In this document: piece after piece, positions 7,142-16,303 of the stretch
How positions within the stretch are numbered: the first letter of the stretch is position 1
How the letters are laid out: the number at the start of each line of letters is the position of its first letter
Assembly: GCA_947500575.1 (NCBI GenBank)
Contig: CANMSI010000007.1
Coordinates: 1-33,661, forward strand
DNA length: 33,661 bases
Source: an uncultured Flavobacteriaceae bacterium
GTDB lineage: Bacteria; Bacteroidota; Bacteroidia; Flavobacteriales; Flavobacteriaceae
Reading direction: 5' to 3'
The notes under the pieces: model-generated
Database searches by the model: none
Told to the model about the DNA's origin: nothing
What the model saw: the letters and a program-made list of their open reading frames with translations, nothing else
Position numbers and translations under genes: made by a program

Positions 7142-8284
7142 ATGACCGAATACGATTATATCATTATTGGAGCCGGTGCTGCAGGTTTAATGCTTGCAAA
7201 TGCGCTAGGCAAAGATGCCTTTTTTAAAGAAAAGTCCATCCTTCTATTAGACAAAGATCCCAAAACAACCAATGATAGAACCTGGTGTTTTTGGGAAAAA
7301 GAAGAGGGCGATTTTGAAGCACTGATACATCAGCGTTGGGATCATATCTACGTGGCAGACGAGGCGTATGAAAAACAACTTACCATTGCTCCATATCAGT
7401 ATAAAATGCTCAGAGGGATCGACTTTTATAATGACTATTTAAAACGGATTCAGCACTATGCTAATATTACTTTTAAGCAAGAAACCGTAGTATCTATTAA
7501 AAGTAAAGAACAGGGCGTTGTGGTGCACACCGAAGGGAATGCCTATCAAGGAAGGGTGGGTTTCAGCAGTCTTTTTACATATGACATGGCCACGCATCAA
7601 ACCAAATATCCGGTATTGCAACAGCACTTTATTGGGTGGTTTGTAAAAACCAAACGTCCCGTTTTTAAACCAGAGCAAGCCACTTTTATGGATTTTTCGG
7701 TTGCTCAAAAAGGAAATACTCGTTTCATGTATGTACTTCCCTTTTCGGAGACGGAAGCCCTTGTAGAGTATACCTTGTTTTCTGCCCAGATGCTCCCCGA
7801 ACATGCTTATGAAGATGCCATCAAAACTTATTTAAAGGATAGGTTGCATTGCGACGAATATACCATTACCGATAAAGAGAAAGGAAGCATTCCAATGACC
7901 TGTTATCCTTTTTCAGAACATTCAACTGCTTCTTTAATGCATATTGGTACCGCTGGTGGGTGGGCCAAAGCTAGTACAGGTTACACTTTTAAAAACACAG
8001 CGAAACAGACCAAAAGACTGGTTACCCATCTTAAATCTGGCAGAAAGTTGGAAACATTTGGCAAAAAAACCCGCTTCTGGTATTATGATTTATTAATGCT
8101 CGATGTTTTGCACAAGCACAACTATCTAGGAAGCGCATTTTTTGGAACACTCTTTAAGAAAAGAACTCCCCAACTTATTTTTAAATTCCTCAATGAAGAA
8201 ACTAGTTTTTTAGAGGAGATTCGTATTATGTCTGCCCCACCAGCAAAGCCTTTTATAAAGGCACTCTTTAGGCGTCTGTTTTAA
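7142..8284 (+). CDS. crtY: Lycopene cyclase family protein (carotenoid biosynthesis)
   Basis: 380 residues from the ATG at 7142. Converts linear lycopene into cyclic carotene, a step to the yellow zeaxanthin-type pigments of flavobacteria. An FAD/NAD-binding Rossmann motif (YIIIGAGAAGLMLA, residues 6-19) is followed by the cyclase signature DRTWCFW (45-51) and 'YKMLRGIDFY' near 90, and by 'GTAGGWAKASTGYTF' near 280, both typical of the CrtY family. A TTG start at 7124 is possible but would overlap the preceding gene; the ATG begins right at the Rossmann fold. It converges with the polyprenyl synthase, a pathway partner, and shares a TTAA stop with it. Confidence 0.88.
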   Translation: MTEYDYIIIGAGAAGLMLANALGKDAFFKEKSILLLDKDPKTTNDRTWCFWEKEEGDFEALIHQRWDHIYVADEAYEKQLTIAPYQYKMLRGIDFYNDYLKRIQHYANITFKQETVVSIKSKEQGVVVHTEGNAYQGRVGFSSLFTYDMATHQTKYPVLQQHFIGWFVKTKRPVFKPEQATFMDFSVAQKGNTRFMYVLPFSETEALVEYTLFSAQMLPEHAYEDAIKTYLKDRLHCDEYTITDKEKGSIPMTCYPFSEHSTASLMHIGTAGGWAKASTGYTFKNTAKQTKRLVTHLKSGRKLETFGKKTRFWYYDLLMLDVLHKHNYLGSAFFGTLFKKRTPQLIFKFLNEETSFLEEIRIMSAPPAKPFIKALFRRLF

Positions 8285-9255
8285 ACCGTGCGCTGCATCA
8301 AATTTTCTCCGAACACTTTGAGTAGCTCTTTCTTTTCTGCCTTAATTTCCAATGTTTCTAATACAGCAAAAGCCTCTTGGGTGTAGTTTTCTATTTCAAT
8401 CCGTGTACGTTCAGCAGCACCGCTAGACTTAAATATAGCCTTGGTAGTGTTTACTTTGTCCTCAAAATCCTTGGGTTGTACAGAATATAAATGTTCTAGC
8501 TCTCGCACCTGTTCAGGTTTAGCCATTTCCAAAGCCTTTAGATACAAGAAGGTCTTTTTATTGGAAATAATATCTCCTCCTACCTGCTTCCCAAAGGTTT
8601 TAGGGTCTCCAAAAGCATCTAAATAATCGTCTTGAAGTTGAAAAGCAATTCCAAGCAATTTACCATAACTGTAAATTCCTTCTTGCGAAGTTTTAGACGC
8701 CCCAGCAATGATCGCCCCCATTTTCATAGCCGCCGCTAGTAGCACCGCAGTTTTATAGGTAATCATCTTAAGGTATTCTGGAATGGTAACATCGTCTCTC
8801 GATTCAAAATCCACATCGTATTGTTGGCCTTCGCATACCTCAATGGCAGTTTTACTAAAAAGCTGGGTTAAGGGTTTGAACTGAATTGCGTCATAACTTT
8901 CAAACAACTGATATGAATTAATGAGCATGGCATCTCCTGATAAAATACCAGTATTAATATCCCATTTTTCATGCACCGTTACCTTACCACGTCTTAAAGG
9001 TGCATCATCCATAATATCATCATGCACCAAAGAAAAATTGTGAAATACTTCTATGGCCATTGCCGCATCTAGTGCTTTTCTATGATCCCCACCAAACACA
9101 TCACACGTTATTAAAGACAAAATAGGTCGTAGGCGTTTGCCGCCTAATTCAAGAATATAATTAATAGGATCATATAGGTTAACCGGCTCTTTAGATGTGG
9201 TCTTCTCTCTTAAATGGTTTAAAAAGACAGTACGGTATTCTTCTATGGTATGCAT
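8281..9255 (-). CDS. Polyprenyl (probably geranylgeranyl) diphosphate synthase
   Basis: 324 residues from the ATG at 9255. Chain-elongating trans-prenyltransferase supplying isoprenoid diphosphate, plausibly GGPP for carotenoids given the adjacent lycopene cyclase. It shows GGKRLRP (38-44), the first Asp-rich motif DDIMD (79-83) without the two-residue insertion of bacterial FPP synthases, and the second motif DDYLD (209-213) followed by GGDIISNKKT. Product length cannot be fixed from sequence: the residue five before the first Asp motif is Phe. The ATG is chosen because a -7 element sits at 9271-9278; the upstream TTG at 9273 would lie inside it. Confidence 0.92.
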   Translation of the reverse strand: MHTIEEYRTVFLNHLREKTTSKEPVNLYDPINYILELGGKRLRPILSLITCDVFGGDHRKALDAAMAIEVFHNFSLVHDDIMDDAPLRRGKVTVHEKWDINTGILSGDAMLINSYQLFESYDAIQFKPLTQLFSKTAIEVCEGQQYDVDFESRDDVTIPEYLKMITYKTAVLLAAAMKMGAIIAGASKTSQEGIYSYGKLLGIAFQLQDDYLDAFGDPKTFGKQVGGDIISNKKTFLYLKALEMAKPEQVRELEHLYSVQPKDFEDKVNTTKAIFKSSGAAERTRIEIENYTQEAFAVLETLEIKAEKKELLKVFGENLMQRTV

Positions 9256-9270
9256 TCGGGATAGTTTTTC

Positions 9271-9278
9271 CAAAAATA
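9271..9278 (-). promoter_or_regulatory. -7 promoter element for the prenyl synthase gene
   Basis: On the minus strand TATTTTTG matches TAnnTTTG and ends 15 bases before the ATG at 9255, giving a leader of about 10 bases. It supports the ATG over the upstream TTG as start codon. Confidence 0.5.
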
Positions 9279-9476
9279 AGTTAAATCGTAGAACCTAGAC
9301 CTATTAATTTTTTTCTTAAGGACCTTATCATTCCGTGAAATCATTTCAGCACCCATTCCTAACAATTCAAAAGAGATTTCTACAATTGCGGGTTTTTTCC
9401 TTTTCCTACCGCAGGTTTTGCTCTTTTTTTGTAAACGAAAAGGGAGTTAAAAAAGCGTTAAAAAAATGTAAAACTT

Positions 9477-9506
9477 AGGAAACTTTAAATGTTTTTAAAG
9501 TTTCCT
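9477..9506. promoter_or_regulatory. Perfect 13+4+13 inverted repeat, likely TetR operator of the efflux operon
   Basis: AGGAAACTTTAAA (9477-9489), spacer TGTT, then the exact reverse complement TTTAAAGTTTCCT (9494-9506). It covers the expected -33 region and ends 5 bases before the -7 element TATATTTG (9511-9518) of the TetR-TolC-adaptor-RND operon. The position fits a repressor that blocks polymerase, and the TetR protein encoded immediately downstream is the obvious candidate. A G-poor arm and the lack of a following T-run make an RNA terminator unlikely. Confidence 0.8.
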
Positions 9507-9510
9507 GTTG

Positions 9511-9518
9511 TATATTTG
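9511..9518 (+). promoter_or_regulatory. -7 promoter element of the efflux operon
   Basis: TATATTTG fits TAnnTTTG exactly and ends 10 bases before the ATG at 9529, so the mRNA would have a very short leader. It argues against the TTG start at 9508, which would overlap this element. Confidence 0.65.
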
Positions 9519-9528
9519 CCTCCCATTT

Positions 9529-10134
9529 ATGAAAGACAAGATATTACATAAAGCCACAGATTTGTTTTTATCCTTAGGGTTTAAGAGTGTTACCATGGAC
9601 GATTTGGCCAATGAGATGGGTATTTCTAAAAAGACCATCTACGCACACTATGAAAACAAAACGCAGCTTGTAGAAGACTGCACACAGCATCTTTTCTGTG
9701 CCATTTCTAATGGCATAGACCATATCTGCTCCCTAATGAAAAACCCCATTGAAGAGCTTTATGATATTAAGAAATTTGTAATGGCACATTTAAAGGATGA
9801 GAAGTCGTCTCCCCAATACCAACTTCAAAAGTACTATCCTGTAATCCATAATACACTCAAAGAAAAACAATTTGAAATGATGCAAGATTGTGTTGTGGAT
9901 AATATTAATAGAGGAATTGAATTAGGTATTTATAGGGACAATTTAAACGTAGATTTTGTTTCTAGAATCTACTTTTCTGGTGTTACCAGTATCAAGGATT
10001 ATCGCCTTTTTCCTTTAAGTAAATTTCCCATGACCCAATTACAGGATGATTATTTAGAGTACCACTTAAGAGGCATTGTTACCCCCGAAGGAAGAAAAAT
10101 ATTAAACGCAACTATCAACTCAAATCAAGAATAG
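9529..10134 (+). CDS. TetR/AcrR-family transcriptional regulator
   Basis: 201 residues from the ATG at 9529. Likely repressor of its own efflux operon, released by a ligand such as a toxic substrate of the pump. The N-terminal helix-turn-helix (about 4-50) reads ILHKATDLFLSLGFKSVTMD followed by LANEMGISKKTIYAHYENK, a strong TetR signature. The C-terminal ligand-binding part (60-201) is helical and has no specific hallmark. The stop codon TAG is directly followed by the ATG of the TolC gene (10135), so the regulator heads the operon. A TTG at 9508 would add seven residues lying within the promoter. Confidence 0.92.
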   Translation: MKDKILHKATDLFLSLGFKSVTMDDLANEMGISKKTIYAHYENKTQLVEDCTQHLFCAISNGIDHICSLMKNPIEELYDIKKFVMAHLKDEKSSPQYQLQKYYPVIHNTLKEKQFEMMQDCVVDNINRGIELGIYRDNLNVDFVSRIYFSGVTSIKDYRLFPLSKFPMTQLQDDYLEYHLRGIVTPEGRKILNATINSNQE

Positions 10135-11475
10135 ATGAGGGCTACATTATTAATCAGCTTTATACTTCTACTAAATTTTCAAGGATTTTCTCAGGAACCA
10201 TCCGAAGCTAGCTATACCTTAGATGAGGCTATTGCATTTGCTTTAGAGAATAACTACAGCGTACTAAATGCCGATAGGGATTTAATCGATGCGCAAAAGC
10301 AAAAATGGGAGGTTATTGCCTCTGGTTTACCGCAGATTACAGGAAGTATTACGTACAACAATCAATTAAAACAACCCGTAACTCAAATTCCGGCCGAGTT
10401 CTTTGGCGGAGAACCTGGTACATTTCAAGAAGTTGTTTTTGGACAAGCGCAAAGCGCAACGGCCACCGCAACTTTACGTCAGCAAATTTTTGATGGCTCT
10501 TATATTGTAGGTGTCCAAGCCTCAAGAGCATTCATCAGTTTTAGCCAGAATAATAAAGAAAAAACGGATTTAGAAGTTCGAAAAGCGGTTGTAGAAGCCT
10601 ATGGAAACGTATTACTATCGCAAGAGAGTATTGCCATTGTAGAACGCAACAAAGCTACGGTTGAAAAAAACCTATACGAAACTCAAAAATTGTTTGAAAA
10701 TGGTTTAACGGAAGAAGAAGATGTAGAGCAACTTCAAATTACTTTGGCCAATATTGAAAGTCAATTAAAAAACACCAAGCGTTTCGAAAAAATCACTTTA
10801 CAACTTCTAAATATTGTGATGGGCATTGATATTGATAACCCCACCAAATTAGCAGAAGACCTAGATCAATTGGCGCAGAAGCAAATCGATTTTGGTTTGT
10901 TAGAGACAGATTTTAATATAGAGAATAATGTGGATTTTAAGCTGGTTACAAATTTAAACGAACAACGCTTCTATGAACTTAAGCTGTCTAAAAGTAGAGC
11001 ACTTCCTACTTTGAATGCATTTGTAAATTATGGAGCTTCAGCTTTTAGTGACAATTTTGATTTCTTAAATAGTGATCAACAATGGTTTAATTCTTCTGTA
11101 TTGGGCTTTGATTTAAGCATCCCAATTTTTAGTTCTTTAGGCAGAAGTGCCAGTACACAAAGAGCTAAAATTGCTTACGAAAAAGCGAAGACCGAACTAA
11201 AAGAAACCAAGCAACAAATTCGCTTAGGCCTAGAACGTGCTCAAAGTGATTATCAATTTACTATAGAACAATACAATACGGCTAAGGAGAATTTAGACTT
11301 AGCAGGACGTATTGAAAAAAAGAATCAAATAAAATATTCGGAAGGTTTAGCAAGTAGTTTTGAATTACGTCAAGCGCAAATACAGCTATACGCAGCACAA
11401 GATGAATATTTAAACTCTATGGTAAGCGTAATTAACGCCAAAGTGATCCTAGAAACTATATTGAACAACGAATAA
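10135..11475 (+). CDS. TolC-family outer-membrane efflux protein
   Basis: 446 residues. Forms the trimeric outer-membrane channel of the tripartite pump. A signal peptide (MRATLLISFILLLNFQGFSQ) precedes the typical TolC start 'YTLDEAIAFALENNYSVLNA'. Two internally similar halves of long amphipathic helices follow, with the second half at about residues 260-440 containing 'LSIPIFSSLGRSASTQRAKI', where the pattern 'DLSIPIF..GR.....A' is the family hallmark. It ends in 'VINAKVILETILNN'. It abuts the regulator and lies 62 bases upstream of the adaptor gene. Confidence 0.92.
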   Translation: MRATLLISFILLLNFQGFSQEPSEASYTLDEAIAFALENNYSVLNADRDLIDAQKQKWEVIASGLPQITGSITYNNQLKQPVTQIPAEFFGGEPGTFQEVVFGQAQSATATATLRQQIFDGSYIVGVQASRAFISFSQNNKEKTDLEVRKAVVEAYGNVLLSQESIAIVERNKATVEKNLYETQKLFENGLTEEEDVEQLQITLANIESQLKNTKRFEKITLQLLNIVMGIDIDNPTKLAEDLDQLAQKQIDFGLLETDFNIENNVDFKLVTNLNEQRFYELKLSKSRALPTLNAFVNYGASAFSDNFDFLNSDQQWFNSSVLGFDLSIPIFSSLGRSASTQRAKIAYEKAKTELKETKQQIRLGLERAQSDYQFTIEQYNTAKENLDLAGRIEKKNQIKYSEGLASSFELRQAQIQLYAAQDEYLNSMVSVINAKVILETILNNE

Positions 11476-11537
11476 AATAGGAAACCCTATTTGAAATAGT
11501 ACTAAAAAACAACATATCAATCTATAATACGAATCCA

Positions 11538-12713
11538 ATGAAAAAACTACTTTATCTTTTAACCATCAGTCTCCTTGTAATTGCATGCGGAGGTGGAGAA
11601 AATATCTCCGTTGAAAATTTAATAGAAGCAGGAGATATGAAAGCTATTAAAGAGCATAAGAAGACGCTTACAGAAAAGCAGAAAGAATTGAATCAACAAA
11701 TTGGATTATTAGATTCCGTTATTGGTTCTAAGGAAGATAAGAAGCTTCCGTTAGTCACTACTTTTCAAGCAAAAGAAGAGAATTTTGATCATTACCTAGA
11801 GCTCCAAGGTGATGTAATGACCAAACAGAATGTACTTATCTATCCAGAGATGGCGGGCACCTTGTTACGAGTGCATGTAAAAGAGGGGCAGAATGTTAGG
11901 AAAGGACAATTATTGGCTAGTATTGACGATGGTGGAATGGGAAGTCAGTTAGCCCAATTACAAACGCAAGAAGCTTTGGCCAAAACAACTTTTGAACGTC
12001 AAAAAAGACTTTGGGATCAAAAAATTGGATCTGAGATTCAGTACTTAAATGCCAAAGCTAATTATGAAGGAATGTCAAATTCTGTAAAGCAGTTGCAAAG
12101 TCAGTTAGGCAAATCTACGATTAGAGCGCCCTTTTCAGGAATTATTGATGATGTCATAAAAGACCAAGGAACGGTGGTATCCCCAGGTCCTGGTTCGGAA
12201 GTTTTCAGAATTGTGAACCTTACCGATATGTATGTAGATGTGGATATTCCAGAGAGCTATTTGGGCAACGTAACAAAAGGTAAAGAAGTGAAGGTATATT
12301 TTCCTGCTTTGGGCGATAGCGTTGTGACGAAAGTACGTCAGACAGGGAACTTTATCAATCCCGGAAATCGTTCCTTCACAGCAGAAATTCCTGTGAGTAA
12401 CAAAAGTGGTGCTATTAAACCCAACCTTATTGCCAAAGTTCAAATAAACGATTATACCAATGCTAGTGCTATTTTAATCCCACAAAGCGTGGTTTCCGAA
12501 AATGCAGCTGGGGAGCAATACGTATATATCGCAGAGCCAGATAACAACATAACTATTGCCAAAAAGAGTGTCATTACTACAGGAAAAACACAAGGTGATT
12601 TTGTTGAAGTTCTTTCTGGTTTGCCCGTAGGAAGTGAGGTTATTCTTGAAGGAGCTAGGTCTGTAAGAGAAGATCAAGAGATAAAAGTTAAAGCATCAAC
12701 AAAAACGGAATAA
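11538..12713 (+). CDS. RND efflux periplasmic adaptor lipoprotein (HlyD/AcrA type)
   Basis: 391 residues. Membrane fusion protein linking the RND permease to TolC. The lipobox VIAC places the acylated cysteine at residue 17. Residues 25-70 form an extra coiled coil before the canonical domains. A biotinyl-lipoyl-like half (about 85-130, with 'AGTLLRVHVKEGQNVRKGQL') is followed by a helical hairpin (140-190), the return lipoyl half with 'IRAPFSGIIDDVIKDQGTVV' (195-215), and the beta-barrel and membrane-proximal domains (230-391). It lies 3 bases upstream of the permease. Confidence 0.93.
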   Translation: MKKLLYLLTISLLVIACGGGENISVENLIEAGDMKAIKEHKKTLTEKQKELNQQIGLLDSVIGSKEDKKLPLVTTFQAKEENFDHYLELQGDVMTKQNVLIYPEMAGTLLRVHVKEGQNVRKGQLLASIDDGGMGSQLAQLQTQEALAKTTFERQKRLWDQKIGSEIQYLNAKANYEGMSNSVKQLQSQLGKSTIRAPFSGIIDDVIKDQGTVVSPGPGSEVFRIVNLTDMYVDVDIPESYLGNVTKGKEVKVYFPALGDSVVTKVRQTGNFINPGNRSFTAEIPVSNKSGAIKPNLIAKVQINDYTNASAILIPQSVVSENAAGEQYVYIAEPDNNITIAKKSVITTGKTQGDFVEVLSGLPVGSEVILEGARSVREDQEIKVKASTKTE

Positions 12714-12716
12714 GCT

Positions 12717-15700
12717 ATGAGCAATCAGAAAAAAAACGTTGACAAGGAATTCAAATTAGCGTCTTGGGCTATTGACAACCCTTCGGTAATTTATGTAATG
12801 ATTACCATTTTCTTTGCCATTGGCTTATCTTCTTATTTTTCCTTACCACGAGAAGATTTCCCAGAAGTTAAGGAAACTAAGATCTATATAAGTACTGTTT
12901 TCCCTGGAAATACTGCGGAAGATATGGAGCGGTTAATTACAGATCCATTAGAAGACAAGCTAAATAACATTAGCAATATGGTAGAAATTACGTCTACCTC
13001 TCAGGAAGACTATTCCATGATTGTTATAGAGTTTGATGAAGACATCACTGTTGAAAACGCTAAACAAAAAGTGAAGGATGAAGTTGACAGTGAAAAATCT
13101 GGAGAAGATTGGCCCATTTTTAATAATGCCAAAGTAGAACCCAACGTCTTTGACCTAAATCTATCTGAATCTTTTCCTATAATGAATGTGAACCTCACTG
13201 GTGACTATCCGGTAGAGCGACTCAAATTATTTGGAGAATATTTAGAAGATGAGATTGAGGATTTAGAAGAGATCAAAGCGGTAGATATTCGTGGTGCTCA
13301 AGAGAAAGAGGTAGAAGTGGCCGTTGATATCTATAAAATGATGGCTGCCAAAGTGAGTTTTGACGATGTAAAAGGGGCCATTGGGAATGGGAATATGACC
13401 ATGTCTGCTGGAAACTTGAAAACTAGCGGACAGCGAAGAACCATTCGAATTATGGGAGAAATTGAAAACCCATCTGAGCTGCGCGATTTTGTTGTTAAAG
13501 CTGAAAACGGACAGGCAGTATATTTAAAAGACATTGCTCAAATAAGCTTTAAAGAAGAAGATAAAACCACCTACGCTCGTGAAAAAGGTAAAAGCGTGGT
13601 AATGCTAGACATTAAGAAAAGAGCTGGTAAAAACACCGTCATTGCTGCCGATCAGATTCGTGATATCGTGGCCAAGGCTAAAGCATCTTATTTCCCCCCA
13701 GATTTATCCGTGACGATTGCGAACGACTCCTCTAGCAAAACATTGAACCAAGTAGATGATCTGGTAAACAATATCATTTTTGGGATTATTCTGGTGGTGA
13801 CTGTTTTAATGTTCTTTCTAGGATTCCGCAATGCCCTCTTCGTTGGGTTTGCCATTCCCATGTCCATGTTCATGTCGTTTATGATCATTTCTTTGCTTGG
13901 ATATACCATGAATACCATGATTCTCTTTGGACTTATTATGGGCTTAGGAATGCTGGTAGACAATGGGGTTGTAGTGGTAGAAAATGTATACCGATTAATG
14001 GAGCAAGAAGGCATGTCTAGATTAGAAGCTGCCAAAAAAGGAATTGGGGAAATTGCAGTACCCATTATTATTTCTACACTTACTACGGTTGCAGCCTTTG
14101 TACCCTTAGCATTTTGGCCAGGCATTATGGGAGAGTTTATGAAGTACTTCCCTATTACACTTTCCATTGTATTGGGATCTTCCCTGTTCGTAGCCATCTT
14201 TATGAACTCCATGCTGGTTTCTAGTTTTATGGAAATCGGAGAAAAAGAACTTTCCTTAAAAGCATTAATTCGCCTAAGTGTTTTTATGGGTGTTATAGGC
14301 ATCTTTATGATGGTTGTAGGTGGTGCGGTTAGAGGTTTAGGATCTTTAATTATTCTGATTGCTATTATGTTCTGGGTCTATAAATACGCCTTGAAAAAAT
14401 GGGCCACACGTTTTCAAAAGAACACCTTGGTACGTTTTGAAAACTGGTATGAAAGAAGAATTAAACACGCCCTCAGAGGCCGAAATGTATATTGGTACTT
14501 TGGAGTTACGGTTGTTTTATTACTAAGTGCTTTTATGTTTTTCGGAATGTCTGTGAGTAGTCAAAGAACCAAGATAGAATTCTTCCCAGACAACACTCCT
14601 AACGAAGTATTTGTCTATATAGAATATCCTCAAGGAACGGATATTGAAAAAACCAATGCCATTACCAAAGAGATAGAGCAACAAGTCTATGCAATTGCGG
14701 ATGGCGATGAGTTTATGAAAGGAAAAACCAATGTGCTGGTAGAATCTAGTGTTTCCCAAGTAGGGAAAGGTGCAGAAAATCCATTTACAGAAGGGGGTTC
14801 TGCTGCAGAAATGCCCAACCGTGGAAAAATTAATATCTCAATGCGAGAGTTTAAGTTTAGAGATGGTTTGGATTCTGAAGGACTGCGGAAAAAAATTCAA
14901 GATGGTTTAAAAGACATCTATCCTGGAGTTGCTATTTCTGTAGAAAAAGATGCTATAGGGCCTCCTGCCGGATACGCCATTAATGTAGAGATTGAAGGTC
15001 TTGATTACGATACCCTAATTAACACTGCAGAACGCATGCGTAACTTTATCAATAGCAAAAATATTGCTGGGATAGAAGAATTAAAGGTAGATGTAAACAA
15101 AGGCAAACCCAGTATGCAAGTGGTTGTGGATCGTAAAAAGGCAGGCGAACTTGGGGTTGCTGTAGGCCAAGTAGGTCAGCAATTAAGGCGTTCTTTATTT
15201 GGTGATAAAGCGGGGATTTATAAAAAAGATGGAGAAGATTATAACATCAATGTACGTTTTAACAAAGACCTCAGATATAATACCAGTGCACTCTTTAATC
15301 AAAATATTATTTTCAGAGACCAAGCGTCAGGACAAATAAAGGAGATTCCTGTTTCGGCAGTGGCGTCGCAACGCAACACCTCTTCCTTTAGTGCTATTAA
15401 ACATAAAGACACCAAGAGGGTGGTAACTGTATATTCTGGTTTGCAACCGGGATTTACAGACGCAGGGGCTATTGTAACCGAAATTCAGAGTGCTATGGAA
15501 GACTTTAAAGACCTTCCTCCTGGTGTTAAAATAGATTATACAGGACAGATTGAAGAACAAAATAAGCAAATGAACTTTTTAGTAGGCGCTTTCTTTGTAG
15601 GCCTAGGGCTTATTATGCTTATCTTGATTTTCCAATTTGGAGGGATTAGCAAACCCACCATTATTATGATGGCTATTTTCTTGAGTTTCATTGGCGTCTT

Positions 15701-16220
15701 TGGCGGACTTATCATTACCGGTTGGCCTTTTGTAATTATGATGACCATGATGGGGATTATTTCCTTGGCAGGTATTGTAGTAAACAATGGAGTAGTACTC
15801 TTAGATTATATGCAAATCCTCATTGATAGAAAAAAGGTAAAATTAGGATTGGAAGATAAAGATTTACTCAATAGAGAACAGGTAGCAGAAGTAATTGTAA
15901 AAAGTGGTAAAGCCCGTTTACGTCCTGTAATTCTCACGGCTATTACCACGGTATTAGGACTAATTCCATTAGCAATTGGTCTTAACATAGATTTCTTTTC
16001 CCTATTCTCAGAATTTGATCCAAAAATTTATATTGGAGGGGATAATGTAATCTTCTGGGGGCCCTTGGCATGGACGGTAATCTTTGGATTAATAGTAGCT
16101 ACTTTCTTAACGCTTATTATTGTTCCCGTACTTTTTAATATCGTATACCGCATTAAATTAAGAATAAGGGGAGCGGGCAAAAAAGTAAAAGATGAAGAAA
16201 CCCTAGATTTAGCAGCTTAG
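12717..16220 (+). CDS. RND efflux permease (AcrB/HAE1-like)
   Basis: 1167 residues, somewhat longer than the about 1040 of AcrB. Proton-driven trimeric inner-membrane pump. The N-terminus has 'SLPREDFPEV', usual for Bacteroidota HAE1-type members. The TM4 proton-relay motif reads GMLVDNGVVVVEN with Asp415 conserved but Asn416 where AcrB has its second Asp (407/408). The two internally homologous halves meet near residue 580, each with a large periplasmic domain, and the second half carries the equivalent MMGIISLAGIVVNNGVVLLD. A substrate cannot be named. It is the last gene before the terminator at 16241. Confidence 0.94.
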   Translation: MSNQKKNVDKEFKLASWAIDNPSVIYVMITIFFAIGLSSYFSLPREDFPEVKETKIYISTVFPGNTAEDMERLITDPLEDKLNNISNMVEITSTSQEDYSMIVIEFDEDITVENAKQKVKDEVDSEKSGEDWPIFNNAKVEPNVFDLNLSESFPIMNVNLTGDYPVERLKLFGEYLEDEIEDLEEIKAVDIRGAQEKEVEVAVDIYKMMAAKVSFDDVKGAIGNGNMTMSAGNLKTSGQRRTIRIMGEIENPSELRDFVVKAENGQAVYLKDIAQISFKEEDKTTYAREKGKSVVMLDIKKRAGKNTVIAADQIRDIVAKAKASYFPPDLSVTIANDSSSKTLNQVDDLVNNIIFGIILVVTVLMFFLGFRNALFVGFAIPMSMFMSFMIISLLGYTMNTMILFGLIMGLGMLVDNGVVVVENVYRLMEQEGMSRLEAAKKGIGEIAVPIIISTLTTVAAFVPLAFWPGIMGEFMKYFPITLSIVLGSSLFVAIFMNSMLVSSFMEIGEKELSLKALIRLSVFMGVIGIFMMVVGGAVRGLGSLIILIAIMFWVYKYALKKWATRFQKNTLVRFENWYERRIKHALRGRNVYWYFGVTVVLLLSAFMFFGMSVSSQRTKIEFFPDNTPNEVFVYIEYPQGTDIEKTNAITKEIEQQVYAIADGDEFMKGKTNVLVESSVSQVGKGAENPFTEGGSAAEMPNRGKINISMREFKFRDGLDSEGLRKKIQDGLKDIYPGVAISVEKDAIGPPAGYAINVEIEGLDYDTLINTAERMRNFINSKNIAGIEELKVDVNKGKPSMQVVVDRKKAGELGVAVGQVGQQLRRSLFGDKAGIYKKDGEDYNINVRFNKDLRYNTSALFNQNIIFRDQASGQIKEIPVSAVASQRNTSSFSAIKHKDTKRVVTVYSGLQPGFTDAGAIVTEIQSAMEDFKDLPPGVKIDYTGQIEEQNKQMNFLVGAFFVGLGLIMLILIFQFGGISKPTIIMMAIFLSFIGVFGGLIITGWPFVIMMTMMGIISLAGIVVNNGVVLLDYMQILIDRKKVKLGLEDKDLLNREQVAEVIVKSGKARLRPVILTAITTVLGLIPLAIGLNIDFFSLFSEFDPKIYIGGDNVIFWGPLAWTVIFGLIVATFLTLIIVPVLFNIVYRIKLRIRGAGKKVKDEETLDLAA

Positions 16221-16233
16221 ACATACTACCTAA

Positions 16234-16266
16234 AATAAAAAGCCCTGATATATCAGGGCTTTTTTG
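16234..16266 (+). terminator. Strong intrinsic terminator after the efflux operon
   Basis: AGCCCTGATA and its reverse complement TATCAGGGCT form a perfect 10-bp stem (16241-16260), preceded by five As and followed by six Ts, so it can also act for minus-strand transcripts coming from the ABC-M1 gene. Confidence 0.9.
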
Positions 16267-16303
16267 TTTCTAATCATAAGGCGTATCTAAAGTCTAATTA
16301 TCT

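Noticed and set aside
9395-9430. TGCGG...CCGCA hairpin upstream of the TetR gene as a terminator
   Set aside because: The stem is only five pairs with a 17-base loop, and it is not followed by a proper T-run in a useful position.
13688-14302. 204-codon minus-strand ORF inside the RND permease
   Set aside because: It is a shadow of the conserved membrane region of the permease; its composition (runs of Met, Ile, Pro, Ser) reflects antisense of hydrophobic codons.
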